DNA of 64,000 nucleotides. It comes from Verrucomicrobiota bacterium (GTDB lineage: Bacteria > Verrucomicrobiota > Kiritimatiellia > CAJWTS01). This document shows positions 7,462-14,738 of the stretch, piece after piece. The notes under the pieces were generated by a model. The model ran no database searches. It was given only the letters and a program-made list of their open reading frames with translations, and was not told the DNA's origin. The stretch lies in assembly GCA_027623315.1 (NCBI GenBank), contig JAQBYD010000004.1:62001-126000 (forward strand). Direction: 5' to 3'. The translations under genes and the position numbers were made by a program. How positions within the stretch are numbered: the first letter of the stretch is position 1; every line of letters begins with the position of its first letter.

Positions 7462-7760
7462 ACCCCGGTAGCTCATCTGGACAGAGCGACAGATTCCTAA
7501 GGTAACTTGGGCTCCGCGGAGGAAACTCCACGGATGAAGGCAGTCAAATTCAGGGAAACCTACGTCCGATTCGGATACGGCAATCCTGAGCCAAGTCCCG
7601 GCCCTAACGGTGCCGGGGAAGGTGCAGAGACTAGACGGCTGCTGCCTAAGTCCCGGCCAGCACACGGCCCGGATACGGTGAAGGGATAGTCCACGGAGGC
7701 TGGAGACAGCCACAAACGTGAATCTGTAGGTAGTGGGTTCGAGTCCCGCCCGGGGTACCA
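7462..7760 (+). tRNA. tRNA-Arg (anticodon CCU) interrupted by a group I intron
   Basis: Exon 1 is 7462-7498: acceptor ACCCCGG, D stem GCTC/GAGC, anticodon stem ACAGA, then loop TTCCT. Exon 2 is 7721-7760: loop AA, TCTGT, variable AGGTA, T arm GTGGG-TTCGAGT-CCCGC, acceptor CCGGGGT, discriminator A and an encoded CCA. Joined, the anticodon loop reads TT-CCT-AA. All stems pair, with one G-U in the T stem. Group I introns in tRNA-Arg(CCU) are known from alpha-proteobacteria, so the location has precedent. An intron-less copy of the 3' part lies 2.2 kb downstream. Confidence 0.95.
7499..7720 (+). ncRNA. Self-splicing group I intron in tRNA-Arg(CCU), 222 nt
   Basis: The 5' site follows the U of the anticodon and P1 forms as CCT^AAG-GTAA-CTTGGG, with the required U-G pair at the splice site and a GNRA-like loop. 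P2 is CCG-C-GGAG-GAAA-CTCC-A-CGG with a GAAA tetraloop. The P, Q, R and S core elements are seen as TTCAGGGAAACC, AATCCTGAGCCAAG, GTGCAGAGACTAGACGGC and AGGGATAGTCC; GACTA of R pairs with TAGTC of S (P7). The last base is G (7720), as required. No endonuclease is encoded. By context it should belong to the IC3 group of bacterial tRNA introns (inference). Confidence 0.93.
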
Positions 7761-7820
7761 GCCTTCGCTCCCTACGGGAGCTACGGCCGGCACGGCCAAC
7801 CCAAAGCTCCGCATTGTGGA

Positions 7821-7949
7821 TGGCAGGTCCGGCGGCGCGAGTGGTACAAGCGAAATGGGCTTGCCGACAGACTGGTGGAGACCGACGAGCTAGGCGGCTT
7901 CAACGCGAAGAAGATCCAGAGTCTGATCGAGGAGCGCATTCTGCCATGA
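7821..7949 (+). pseudogene. C-terminal remnant of an unknown protein upstream of hsdM fragment
   Basis: An open frame reads EWYKRNGLADRLVETDELGG and then FNAKKIQSLIEERILP to a stop that overlaps the hsdM ATG as ATGA. The composition and the coupled stop/start look like the real end of a gene whose 5' part was lost where the tRNA 3' exon now lies. I do not recognise the family. Confidence 0.4.
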
Positions 7950-8275
7950 GGTTGACACAACAGCAGCTCGAGGCGCATCTGTGGGGTGCGGCGAATATCC
8001 TGCGAGGGAAGACCGCCGGGCAGGACTACAAGAACTACATCCTGTCGCTGATGTTCTACAAACGGCTGTGCGATCAGTGGGAATGCGAGGCCGACGACGC
8101 GATCGCGGAGTTGGAGAAGCAGCAGGGCCGGGTTTTCACCGAGAAACAGCAAGCCGTCTTTCGCAAGCGCGGGGAACACCGCTTCAGCATTCCTGAGGGT
8201 TCGCGCTGGGGAGACCCTCCTTTCTGCAAATATCGAAGGCAAACGCTTTTGTTACGAAATGTCGGTAGATATTGA
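7946..8275 (+). pseudogene. hsdM: Type I restriction-modification methyltransferase HsdM, N-terminal fragment
   Basis: The first 85 or so residues match the helical N-terminal domain of HsdM (QQQLEAHLWGAANILRGKTA, YKNYILSLMFYKRLCDQWE, then HRFSIPEGSRW). After that the frame departs into unrelated sequence and stops at 109 residues, where the full protein has about 500 and a methyltransferase domain. The break coincides with the promoter/operator of the AbiE operon, so the AbiE module appears to have replaced the rest of the gene. No HsdS or HsdR is present. Confidence 0.75.
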
Positions 8276-8297
8276 CAAGTCCCGACGTTTTGTAACA
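8250..8297 (+). promoter_or_regulatory. Inverted-repeat operator and promoter of the AbiE operon
   Basis: TGTTACGAAATGTCGG (8250-8265) and CCGACGTTTTGTAACA (8282-8297) are inverted arms matching at 14 of 16 positions with a 16-base centre. The centre carries TTGACA (8272-8277), and a -10-like TGTAAC lies within the right arm. AbiEi antitoxins are known to repress their own promoter by binding inverted repeats, so this is the expected operator; it lies only 10 bases before the AbiEi start codon. Confidence 0.75.
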
Positions 8298-8307
8298 GGC
8301 TTGCCCC

Positions 8308-8910
8308 ATGCAATCGCAACAGAAACAGAGGGTTCTCCGCCTTGCTGAGCGGAAAGGCGTACTGAGACCGCGTGATCTCGACGAGTATGGAATTCCGAGG
8401 GTCTACCTCAGCCGGCTGTGTAAACAAGGCCTTCTCAATCGACGAGCGCGAGGCATTTACGGACTCGCTGATACAGACCTGGGACAGCATGAGACTCTAC
8501 TGCAAGCCTGCAAGCGGGTGCCACGCGGCGTGATATGTCTGCTGTCGGCCCTAAGCTTCCACTCTATTGGCACTCAGAACCCTCACGAGGTATGGCTTGC
8601 TGTTGAGCCCAAGGCCAGAAAGCCGAGAGTGGGGGATCTGCCACTGAAGATCGTCCGCTTCTCGGGGGATGCGTTCGTCAAGGGCGTCGATCGAGTCATT
8701 ATCGATGGCGTCGACGTACGGGTTTACGGTGTCGCGAAAACGGTAGCGGATTGCTTCAAGTATCGAAACAAGATCGGGCTGGATGTAGCGATGGAGGCAC
8801 TACGCGAAAGCAGGCGAATGAGACTGTGTACGATGGATGACCTCTGGTGCTTCGCGAAGATATGTCGAGTAGCTCGAGTTATGCAACCGTACCTGGAGTC
8901 TGTCGCATGA
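8308..8910 (+). CDS. abiEi: AbiEi-type antitoxin/transcriptional repressor
   Basis: 200 residues. The N-terminal winged-helix (residues 1-60) includes RLAERKGVLRPRDLDEYGIP and YLSRLCKQGLLNRRARGIYG, typical of AbiEi; a central region with VICLLSALSFHSIGTQNPHE and a C-terminal part with VYGVAKTVADCFKYRNKIG complete the family pattern. In type IV toxin-antitoxin systems this protein represses the operon and counters the AbiEii nucleotidyltransferase. The stop overlaps the abiEii start as ATGA. The leader contains the long inverted repeat expected for autoregulation. The module can give phage abortive infection and stabilise mobile DNA (established for the family). Confidence 0.9.
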   Translation: MQSQQKQRVLRLAERKGVLRPRDLDEYGIPRVYLSRLCKQGLLNRRARGIYGLADTDLGQHETLLQACKRVPRGVICLLSALSFHSIGTQNPHEVWLAVEPKARKPRVGDLPLKIVRFSGDAFVKGVDRVIIDGVDVRVYGVAKTVADCFKYRNKIGLDVAMEALRESRRMRLCTMDDLWCFAKICRVARVMQPYLESVA

Positions 8911-9824
8911 GTCAGAAACGTGTTGTCGATCACGCGGCGTCTGTCCGCCAACGGCTGCTCAACCTGGCTAAAGACCGACAAGAGGATTTCAACTATGTTC
9001 TACAGCGATACGCGGTCGAGCGGTTGCTGTATCGGATAAGCGAGTCCGACCATGCTTCTCGATTTATACTGAAGGGAGCAGCCCTTTTCTGGATGTGGCG
9101 TCGTGAACACTATCGCCTCACCAAGGACGCCGACTTCTTGTTTTCCGGTCCGAGCGATCTTACCCGCATCAAGGACTGCTTCAAAGAGATCTGTGGTGTC
9201 GAGTCGACAGGGGACGGCTTGTCATTCGATGCGCATTCTGTGACGGCGGAGGAAATTCGGGAAGATAGCCTGTACGACGGCGTGAGAGTGAAGCTCACCG
9301 CCCATCTGGCGGGAGCAGTGATACGCACGCAGGTGGACTTGGGGTTCGGCGATGTTGTTACGCCTGGGGCCACAGAGGCGGAATACCCCACGCTACTCGA
9401 CCATCCACCGCCGCGACTGAGAATCTACCCACGGGAGACCGTGATCGCGGAAAAATATGAGGCTATGGTCAAGCTGGGCATCGCCAATACGCGCATGAAA
9501 GACTTCTATGACCTCTCTGTTCTTGCACGGGAGTTCGAGTTTGAAGGTGCCACTGTGATGGACGCGATTGGAGAGACCTTCCGAAGACGCGGCACCCAGC
9601 TTCCGGACACGGCACCGGTGGCCCTAACGCCTGAGTTTTACGAGAGCGATACCAAACAACGGCAGTGGGCTGCCTTTCTCGCAAGGAGCGCGGTGAAGTA
9701 TTCGGATGAACTGGCAGATGCCATCGCACTCATACGCGACTTCGTTTTGCCGGTCGTAGCTGCCGCAAGTGCAGGGGAGCCCTTCACGTCGGCCTGGCAC
9801 GATGGCGGACCATGGGCCGACTGA
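8907..9824 (+). CDS. abiEii: AbiEii-type nucleotidyltransferase toxin
   Basis: 305 residues from ATG 8907, which overlaps the abiEi stop; longer starts upstream would lie within abiEi. The nucleotidyltransferase signature is FILKGAALFWMWRREHYRLT followed by KDADFLFSG, with metal-binding Asp in the D-A-D. The later TVIAEKYEAMVKLG and NTRMKDFYDLSVL motifs are diagnostic of AbiEii toxins such as MenT-type enzymes that modify tRNA ends. Complete, with no frameshift. It ends 170 bases before the tRNA-derived repeat that closes the island. Confidence 0.92.
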   Translation: MSQKRVVDHAASVRQRLLNLAKDRQEDFNYVLQRYAVERLLYRISESDHASRFILKGAALFWMWRREHYRLTKDADFLFSGPSDLTRIKDCFKEICGVESTGDGLSFDAHSVTAEEIREDSLYDGVRVKLTAHLAGAVIRTQVDLGFGDVVTPGATEAEYPTLLDHPPPRLRIYPRETVIAEKYEAMVKLGIANTRMKDFYDLSVLAREFEFEGATVMDAIGETFRRRGTQLPDTAPVALTPEFYESDTKQRQWAAFLARSAVKYSDELADAIALIRDFVLPVVAAASAGEPFTSAWHDGGPWAD

Positions 9825-9994
9825 ACCGCCGGGGAACCCGCGTTCGTTTCCGGTGAGTAGCACCAAGTCCGGTTCGTCGGGGTTCCCGCGGCCTTGGTTT
9901 CACGTCTACGGTCTCAACTACGTTGACTCATGTCGATTCGGGGTGACCCATGTTGAGAGCCTCAGAAAACTCTTCGTTTCTTGAATTTCTTGTC

Positions 9995-10038
9995 GATTCC
10001 TAATCTGTAGGTAGTGGGTTCGAGTCCTGCCCGGGGTA
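9995..10038 (+). repeat. Intron-less 3' fragment of tRNA-Arg(CCU), attR-like
   Basis: 44 bases equal to the last seven bases of exon 1 joined directly to exon 2 up to the discriminator (GATTCCT then AATCTGTAGG and onward), with one mismatch (CCTGC for CCCGC in the T stem). The intron is absent, and the encoded CCA of the tRNA gene is replaced by AAC. With the tRNA gene it forms direct repeats around the hsdM fragment and AbiE operon, the usual result of integration into a tRNA gene. It cannot be a tRNA itself since the 5' half is missing. Confidence 0.9.
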
Positions 10039-10302
10039 AACACTTTCCAAATATCAATGCCCTCGGCCGGGCGGGACGAGAAGTTTATCCGCCATAACCG
10101 CAGCGCAGCGGAGGTTACGGCGGAAGTCCTCTGCGGGGTAGCTTCCGGCGGAAGGGAAGTCGCTCTTCATTCAACCGCCCCCTTAAGGGGCTCGCCTCAT
10201 CTCTATCAACAGTCTACTATACCCTGAAGGGACTTTTTCGTATCCTGAGTATCTATGTGAGCCCCTTTAGGGTGCAACTTCTCTCTTGCATAGAGATAGA
10301 TA
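10039..10302. other. Non-coding region with palindromes before hipB
   Basis: No convincing gene. It contains a 12-base-arm hairpin (TCCGCCATAACC 10088-10099 with GGTTACGGCGGA 10113-10124), a perfect CCCCTTAAGGGG palindrome (10179-10190), and GGGGCTC/GAGCCCC arms bracketing an AT-rich stretch with TATACC. The hairpins may end transcription from the island; the AT-rich part is the likely promoter zone of the HipBST-like operon. Confidence 0.45.
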
Positions 10303-10324
10303 TACCGAATAGGGTGTACCGAAT
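10303..10324 (+). promoter_or_regulatory. Direct repeats TACCGAAT, possible HipB operator
   Basis: TACCGAAT occurs at 10303-10310 and 10317-10324, a 14-base spacing, immediately before the AAAGG ribosome site of hipB. HipB-type regulators bind repeated sites upstream of their own gene; this pair is a candidate only. Confidence 0.35.
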
Positions 10325-10340
10325 CGAAAGGATGCAGCCC

Positions 10341-10547
10341 ATGAGCATATCGTCACAGATCAAGACGCTTCGCAAGGCTGCCGGCTTGACGCAGGCGCAG
10401 TTGGCCAGTCGTGCGGGTGTGGGATTGCGCTTTGTCCGCGAACTTGAGCAGGGCCGTCGCAACCCGAACGTCAAAAATGTGGACCAAGTGCTTTCCCTGT
10501 TCGGACATCACCTGGAAGCCGTGAGGGACCATGCCAAACCTGCGTAG
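10341..10547 (+). CDS. hipB: HipB-like XRE-family DNA-binding antitoxin
   Basis: 68 residues from ATG 10341 (AAAGGA eight bases before it; an ATG at 10332 is possible). A single Cro/C1 helix-turn-helix: QIKTLRKAAGLTQAQLASRA and GVGLRFVRELEQGRRNP. It represses its operon and is part of the toxin-antitoxin complex in HipA-type systems. Its end overlaps the start of the next gene by 17 bases. Confidence 0.88.
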   Translation: MSISSQIKTLRKAAGLTQAQLASRAGVGLRFVRELEQGRRNPNVKNVDQVLSLFGHHLEAVRDHAKPA

Positions 10548-10854
10548 AGCCAACGTGTTGTTCAAGGGGCAACGGGCAGGCACGATTGAGGAGACGGAGT
10601 CAGGATACCGTTTCACATACGATCCAGGATTCGTGGACTACGGTCATTCGATTGCTGTATCGCTGCCGCTCCGGGCCGAGCCATTCGAGAGTGCCCGGTT
10701 GTTCCCATTCTTCGAGGGTCTCCTGCCCGAAGGCTGGTACAAAGAGATTGTTTGCCGGACGATCAAGGTTGATGAGGATGACAGCTTCGGGCTGTTGATA
10801 CACGCCTGTGCGGATTGCGTTGGCGCGGTATCCCTTGAAGGCGAATCATCGTGA
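10531..10854 (+). CDS. HipS-like protein (HipA N-terminal subdomain as a separate gene)
   Basis: 107 residues matching the N-terminal HipN/couple_hipA domain: ANVLFKGQRAGTIEETESGY at the start, ISVSLPLR-like AVSLPLRAEPFES, and the ending LFPFFEGLLPEGWYKE...DDSFGLLIHACADCVGAV. In classical HipA this is fused to the kinase; in HipBST systems it is a separate small gene between hipB and hipT and acts as the antitoxin (established for the enteropathogenic E. coli system). The four-base ATGA-type overlap with the next gene supports a complex. Confidence 0.85.
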   Translation: MPNLRRANVLFKGQRAGTIEETESGYRFTYDPGFVDYGHSIAVSLPLRAEPFESARLFPFFEGLLPEGWYKEIVCRTIKVDEDDSFGLLIHACADCVGAVSLEGESS

Positions 10855-11759
10855 CACGATGCGATATGTGCGGTTTGACGGTCAAGGGCGCCACCACGCA
10901 TCACGCCGCATGCGCCCGCGCGTTGTTCGACAGCACGACGATTCCATCGATCGGGATGTCTCTACTTGATGTTGCAGCCGAAGCCCAGAAGATGGCAGGC
11001 AAGATGTCCATCTCGGGGGTTCAGCCCAAGCTTTCAATGACACGCCGAGGCCCGCACCTGGTCCCCGTCGAATCAGACGGTCGGTATATTCTGAAGCCTC
11101 AAACACAGGCGTTCCGGAATCTTCCCGAAAACGAGAACCTGTGCATGAACATCGCCGCTCAATCGGGCATTGAGGTCCCGCCGCACGGTCTGTTTGCCCT
11201 GGCGGATGGGTCCTGGGCCTACGTCATACGCCGGTTCGATCGCGCGCACGACGGGGAGAAACGGCGCTGTGAAGATTTCGTCCAAGTCCTGGGCAGAGAG
11301 AAGTATTCAGGCTCGCATGAGCAGCTCGGTGAGCGCCTGAGGGAACTCTCCGAGTTTCCCGGCCTCGATGCACAACTCTTCTTCGAGCGTGTGCTGTTTT
11401 CCTTCCTTGTGGGTAACGGCGATGCCCACCTCAAGAACTACTCCTTGCTCGGGACCGAGGACGGAACGCTGCGTCTGTCCCCCGCCTACGATATGGTCTG
11501 CTCGAGGCTCGTGATTCCCCGAGAGGATGACTGCGCGTTAAGCGTCAACGGCAAGAACAACAAGGTCCGCAGGAAAGATTTCCTGGCCCTGGCCGACAAC
11601 ATGGGAATCCCCGCCAAGGCGCAGGCCGGTATCATGGAGCGACTCCGTTCCACGCTGGCCATTGTCGAGAGTGACGTTCCCGGTTCCCGCCTCCCACCGC
11701 AGGACCAGGCAGACATGCTCGCGATCATCAGAGGCCGCTGGGCTCGAATCTACGGGTAG
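10851..11759 (+). CDS. HipT-like serine/threonine kinase toxin
   Basis: 302 residues covering only the HipA kinase core. The N-terminus carries a C4-x2-C7...H18-x2-C21 cluster that may bind zinc. The Gly-rich loop contains S53-I54-S55 in KMSISGVQPKLS, the autophosphorylation motif seen in HipT. Further motifs: YILKPQTQAFRNLPENEN, the catalytic loop LVGNGDAHLKNYSLL and the metal-binding APAYDM-type SPAYDMV. HipA kinases phosphorylate tRNA synthetases and stop growth; the target here is unknown. The gene order hipB-hipS-hipT and overlaps argue for a tripartite system. Confidence 0.88.
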   Translation: MTRCDMCGLTVKGATTHHAACARALFDSTTIPSIGMSLLDVAAEAQKMAGKMSISGVQPKLSMTRRGPHLVPVESDGRYILKPQTQAFRNLPENENLCMNIAAQSGIEVPPHGLFALADGSWAYVIRRFDRAHDGEKRRCEDFVQVLGREKYSGSHEQLGERLRELSEFPGLDAQLFFERVLFSFLVGNGDAHLKNYSLLGTEDGTLRLSPAYDMVCSRLVIPREDDCALSVNGKNNKVRRKDFLALADNMGIPAKAQAGIMERLRSTLAIVESDVPGSRLPPQDQADMLAIIRGRWARIYG

Positions 11760-11867
11760 CCTTACTTCCGATAGGGTATGCGAGAAATACTCCAGCAGAT
11801 TCGCCCCGAAGAACTCATGGTGGTTGCCGGGGAAGTCCCGACCACTGCGTGGGCTACGTCGCGAGTC

Positions 11868-11913
11868 GGGTGGTCTCTGGTTCCGAAGGAACGACGTAGC
11901 AGAGGGACCACCC
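11868..11913. terminator. GGGTGGTC...GACCACCC hairpin between hipT and uvrB
   Basis: GGGTGGTCTCTG and CAGAGGGACCACCC form an eight-base or longer stem over an approximately 20-base loop, followed by GTGCGTTGTGG rather than a T-run. It may separate the toxin-antitoxin operon from uvrB, as terminator or as an attenuator; the evidence is structure only. Confidence 0.4.
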
Positions 11914-11941
11914 GTGCGTTGTGGTAGGATCAGCGAACGCT

Positions 11942-13936
11942 ATGAGCTCCATCTTCCAGCTTGAGTCAGGATATTCACCGTCCGGAGATCAACCCGAGGC
12001 GATCGTGCGGCTTATGTCCGGTTTGGAGGCGGGGCACCGCTTCCAGACACTGGAGGGGGTCACGGGCTCGGGCAAGACCTACACGATGGCCAACGTGATC
12101 GAGGCGGTCGGGAAGCCGACGCTGGTGATCTCGCACAATAAGACGCTGGCGGCACAGCTCTACAGCGAGTTCCGCGAGTTCTTTCCGACGAATGCCGTGG
12201 AGTACTTCATCAGTTACTACGATTATTACCAGCCCGAGGCCTATATCCCGCAGACGGACACCTATATCGAGAAGGATGCCTCGATCAACAAGGAGATCGA
12301 ACGCTTGCGGCTCTCGGCAACCAATTCGATGATGTACCGCGATGACCTGATCGTGGTGGCTTCGGTCTCGTGCATCTATGGCCTGGGCTCGCCGGATGAC
12401 TACAAAGCCATGCTGCTTCAGTTGGCGAAGGGACAAGAGGTCGACCGGGACGATGTTCTGCGCCAGTTGGTCGATATCCAGTACACGCGCAATGACTATG
12501 AGCCCGAGCCCGGGACGTTTCGTGTGCGCGGCGATGTGGTGGATATCTTCCCCTCGTACTCGAAGGAGGGGGTACGGCTTGAATTCTTTGGTGAAGAGAT
12601 CGATGCGATTCGAATTCTCGACACGACCACCGGGCAGGTTCAGCGTGACCTGGACAGCGCGATGATCTCGCCCGCCAAACACTTTGTCACGCCGCACGAA
12701 AAGCTCGACGCAGCGGCCGACCTGATCCTGGAGGAGTTGGATGAGCGCGTGGCCTGGCTGGAGAAGAACAACAAGCTACTCGAAGCACAGCGGCTGCGCA
12801 TGCGCACGATGTACGATCTTGAGATGATGAAGGAGGTCGGGTATTGCGCCGGCATCGAGAACTACGCGCGACACCTGAGCGGGCGCAAAGCCGGCGAGCC
12901 CCCGGGCTGTCTTCTCGATTTTCTCGGCGCAGACTTTCTGACGGTTATCGATGAATCGCACGTCACGCTGCCCCAGATCAGGGGCATGTACAAGGGCGAC
13001 CAGTCGCGCAAGCGGACCCTGGTGGAGCACGGTTTTCGGTTGCCCTCGGCCATGGATAATCGCCCGCTGGAGTTCGATGAGTTTCTGCACAAGACCGGAC
13101 CCATCCTGTTCATGTCCGCGACGCCGGCCGCATACGAGCGCGAGGTCAGTGGTCAAGTGGTGTCGCAGGTGGTGCGTCCGACAGGCCTGCTGGATCCCCC
13201 GGTGCACGTGCGGCCGTTGCAGAACCAGGTCGACGACTTGATGGAGGAGGTGCGGGCCCACGCGGAGCGAAAAGAGCGCGTGCTCGTGACCACGCTGACC
13301 AAACGCACGGCGGAGGACCTGGCGGACTATCTGCGCAGTGTCGGCATCCGGGTGGAGTACATTCACTCGGACGTCAATGCTCTCGACCGTGTCGAGATCC
13401 TGCGCCGATTGCGTGAGGGGAAGTTCGACTGCCTGGTCGGGGTAAACCTGTTGCGCGAAGGCCTCGATCTACCCGAAGTCTCGCTGGTGGCGGTGCTGGA
13501 TGCGGACAAGGAAGGCTTTCTCAGGTCCCGGACGTCCCTCCTGCAATTGGCCGGCCGCGCCTCGCGTCATGTGGATGGAAAGGTGATTCTGTACGCGGAC
13601 TCGATCACGGACTCCATGCAGAGCATGCTGGATATCACCTCGGACCGGCGTGAGTGCCAGCACGCGTACAACACGGAGCACGATATCACGCCACAGAGCA
13701 TTCAGCGCGCGATCACGGATATGCTGCCTGTCTCGTACGAGAAGAAGGATGAGGAGCGCATCGATCACCTTCTCGCCCGCGAGGCTGGTGTGGATTACGA
13801 CGTCACCCAGGTGCTGGCCGATCTGGAGAAAGAGATGCTCGAAGCCGCGGACGCGTTGGAGTTTGAACGTGCGGCCATACTACGCGACCAGATCCACGAA
13901 CTGAAAAAACACGAAACAGCGCCGACAGACTCCTAG
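11942..13936 (+). CDS. uvrB: UvrABC excision nuclease subunit B
   Basis: Damage-verifying helicase-like subunit of nucleotide excision repair, 664 residues. The start is ATG 11942 ([20 protein letters not shown] matches the family N-terminus). Walker A is [10 protein letters not shown], the damage-probing beta-hairpin [20 protein letters not shown] is intact, DEAD-type box VIDESH, motif [11 protein letters not shown], and the C-terminal UVR domain ([20 protein letters not shown]) that binds UvrC is present. uvrA and uvrC are not in the window. Converges with araD. Confidence 0.97.
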   Translation: MSSIFQLESGYSPSGDQPEAIVRLMSGLEAGHRFQTLEGVTGSGKTYTMANVIEAVGKPTLVISHNKTLAAQLYSEFREFFPTNAVEYFISYYDYYQPEAYIPQTDTYIEKDASINKEIERLRLSATNSMMYRDDLIVVASVSCIYGLGSPDDYKAMLLQLAKGQEVDRDDVLRQLVDIQYTRNDYEPEPGTFRVRGDVVDIFPSYSKEGVRLEFFGEEIDAIRILDTTTGQVQRDLDSAMISPAKHFVTPHEKLDAAADLILEELDERVAWLEKNNKLLEAQRLRMRTMYDLEMMKEVGYCAGIENYARHLSGRKAGEPPGCLLDFLGADFLTVIDESHVTLPQIRGMYKGDQSRKRTLVEHGFRLPSAMDNRPLEFDEFLHKTGPILFMSATPAAYEREVSGQVVSQVVRPTGLLDPPVHVRPLQNQVDDLMEEVRAHAERKERVLVTTLTKRTAEDLADYLRSVGIRVEYIHSDVNALDRVEILRRLREGKFDCLVGVNLLREGLDLPEVSLVAVLDADKEGFLRSRTSLLQLAGRASRHVDGKVILYADSITDSMQSMLDITSDRRECQHAYNTEHDITPQSIQRAITDMLPVSYEKKDEERIDHLLAREAGVDYDVTQVLADLEKEMLEAADALEFERAAILRDQIHELKKHETAPTDS

Positions 13937-13937
13937 C

Positions 13938-14048
13938 CCGCGAATGACGCGAATGACACGAATTGGGATTGTGACAACCGCCCAGCTGCTTCTACATCGT
14001 TTCCACTCGGGGTCTCTATTCGCGTGATTCGTGTTATTCGTGGTTCCC
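13938..14048. repeat. ATTCGCGTGATTCGTG-type inverted repeat between uvrB and araD
   Basis: GCGAATGACGCGAATGACAC (from about 13941) and ATTCGCGTGATTCGTGTTAT (from about 14021) are imperfect inverted copies of a nine-base periodic motif; the right copy runs into the last araD codons. A related copy lies downstream of mdh near 38668. The pair could act as a bidirectional terminator for the convergent genes. Confidence 0.55.
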
Positions 14049-14738
14049 GTCGCGCTGCCCGTAGTAGGCGCCGGGGCCGTGTTTGCGGTGATGGTGTTTG
14101 TCGACGACGTAGGAGGGTAGAGCCGCATCAGGATTGAGCTGCCGCGTGCCCAGTGCCATCTCGGCCACGGCTTCGAGCGCGATGCTGTTCTCGACGGCCT
14201 TCGTGGCTGTCGGGCCCCAGGTGAAGGGAGCGTGACCCGCAACCAGCACGCCCGGTATGGCGACCGGGTCGAGATCTGAGAAGCGCTCGAGGATGACGTC
14301 GCCGGTGTACCCCTCGTAATCGGACTCCACCTCGTTCTGCGTCAGCATGCGGGTCACGGGCACCGCACCGTAGAAATGATCGGCGTGGGTCGTGCCCAGA
14401 CATGGGATGGAGTGCCCGGCCTGTGCGAACATCACCGCGTGGCAACTATGCGTGTGGGCGACACCACCGATGAACTCGAACGCGCGATACAGTCGAACAT
14501 GCGTCGGTGTGTCTGACGACGGCTTCAGGTCTCCATCCACGACGCAGCCATCCAAATCCACGACAACGATCTGGTCCGGCGTGAGATCTTCGTATGCGAC
14601 GCCGCTGGGCTTGATCGCGACATGACCGGATTCGCGGTCGATCCCGCTGACGTTGCCCCACGTGAGCGTGATCAGGCCGGCGTTCTGTAACGCGATATTC
14701 GCGGCGCAGACTTCTTCTCTGAGTGAACGAAGACGCAT
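14034..14738 (-). CDS. araD: L-ribulose-5-phosphate 4-epimerase
   Basis: Class II aldolase-fold epimerase that converts L-ribulose 5-phosphate to D-xylulose 5-phosphate. 234 residues from ATG at 14738; upstream starts are inside araB. Zinc and substrate residues are visible: TWGNVSGIDR, KPSGVAYEDL, SSDTPTH, the HTHSCHAV zinc motif, the second zinc His in VAGHAPFTWG, and DKHHHRKHGPGAYYGQ at the end. The start overlaps the araB stop by one base (TAATG), so the two are a coupled operon. araA is absent from the window. Confidence 0.95.
   Translation of the reverse strand: MRLRSLREEVCAANIALQNAGLITLTWGNVSGIDRESGHVAIKPSGVAYEDLTPDQIVVVDLDGCVVDGDLKPSSDTPTHVRLYRAFEFIGGVAHTHSCHAVMFAQAGHSIPCLGTTHADHFYGAVPVTRMLTQNEVESDYEGYTGDVILERFSDLDPVAIPGVLVAGHAPFTWGPTATKAVENSIALEAVAEMALGTRQLNPDAALPSYVVDKHHHRKHGPGAYYGQRDGNHE

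Noticed and set aside
7536-7680. Open frames inside the group I intron as a homing endonuclease
   Set aside because: Too short, no LAGLIDADG or other motif; the bases are accounted for by intron structure.
9995-10038. Second tRNA-Arg gene
   Set aside because: Only the 3' part is present; no D arm or 5' acceptor strand upstream, so it is an attachment-site-like fragment.
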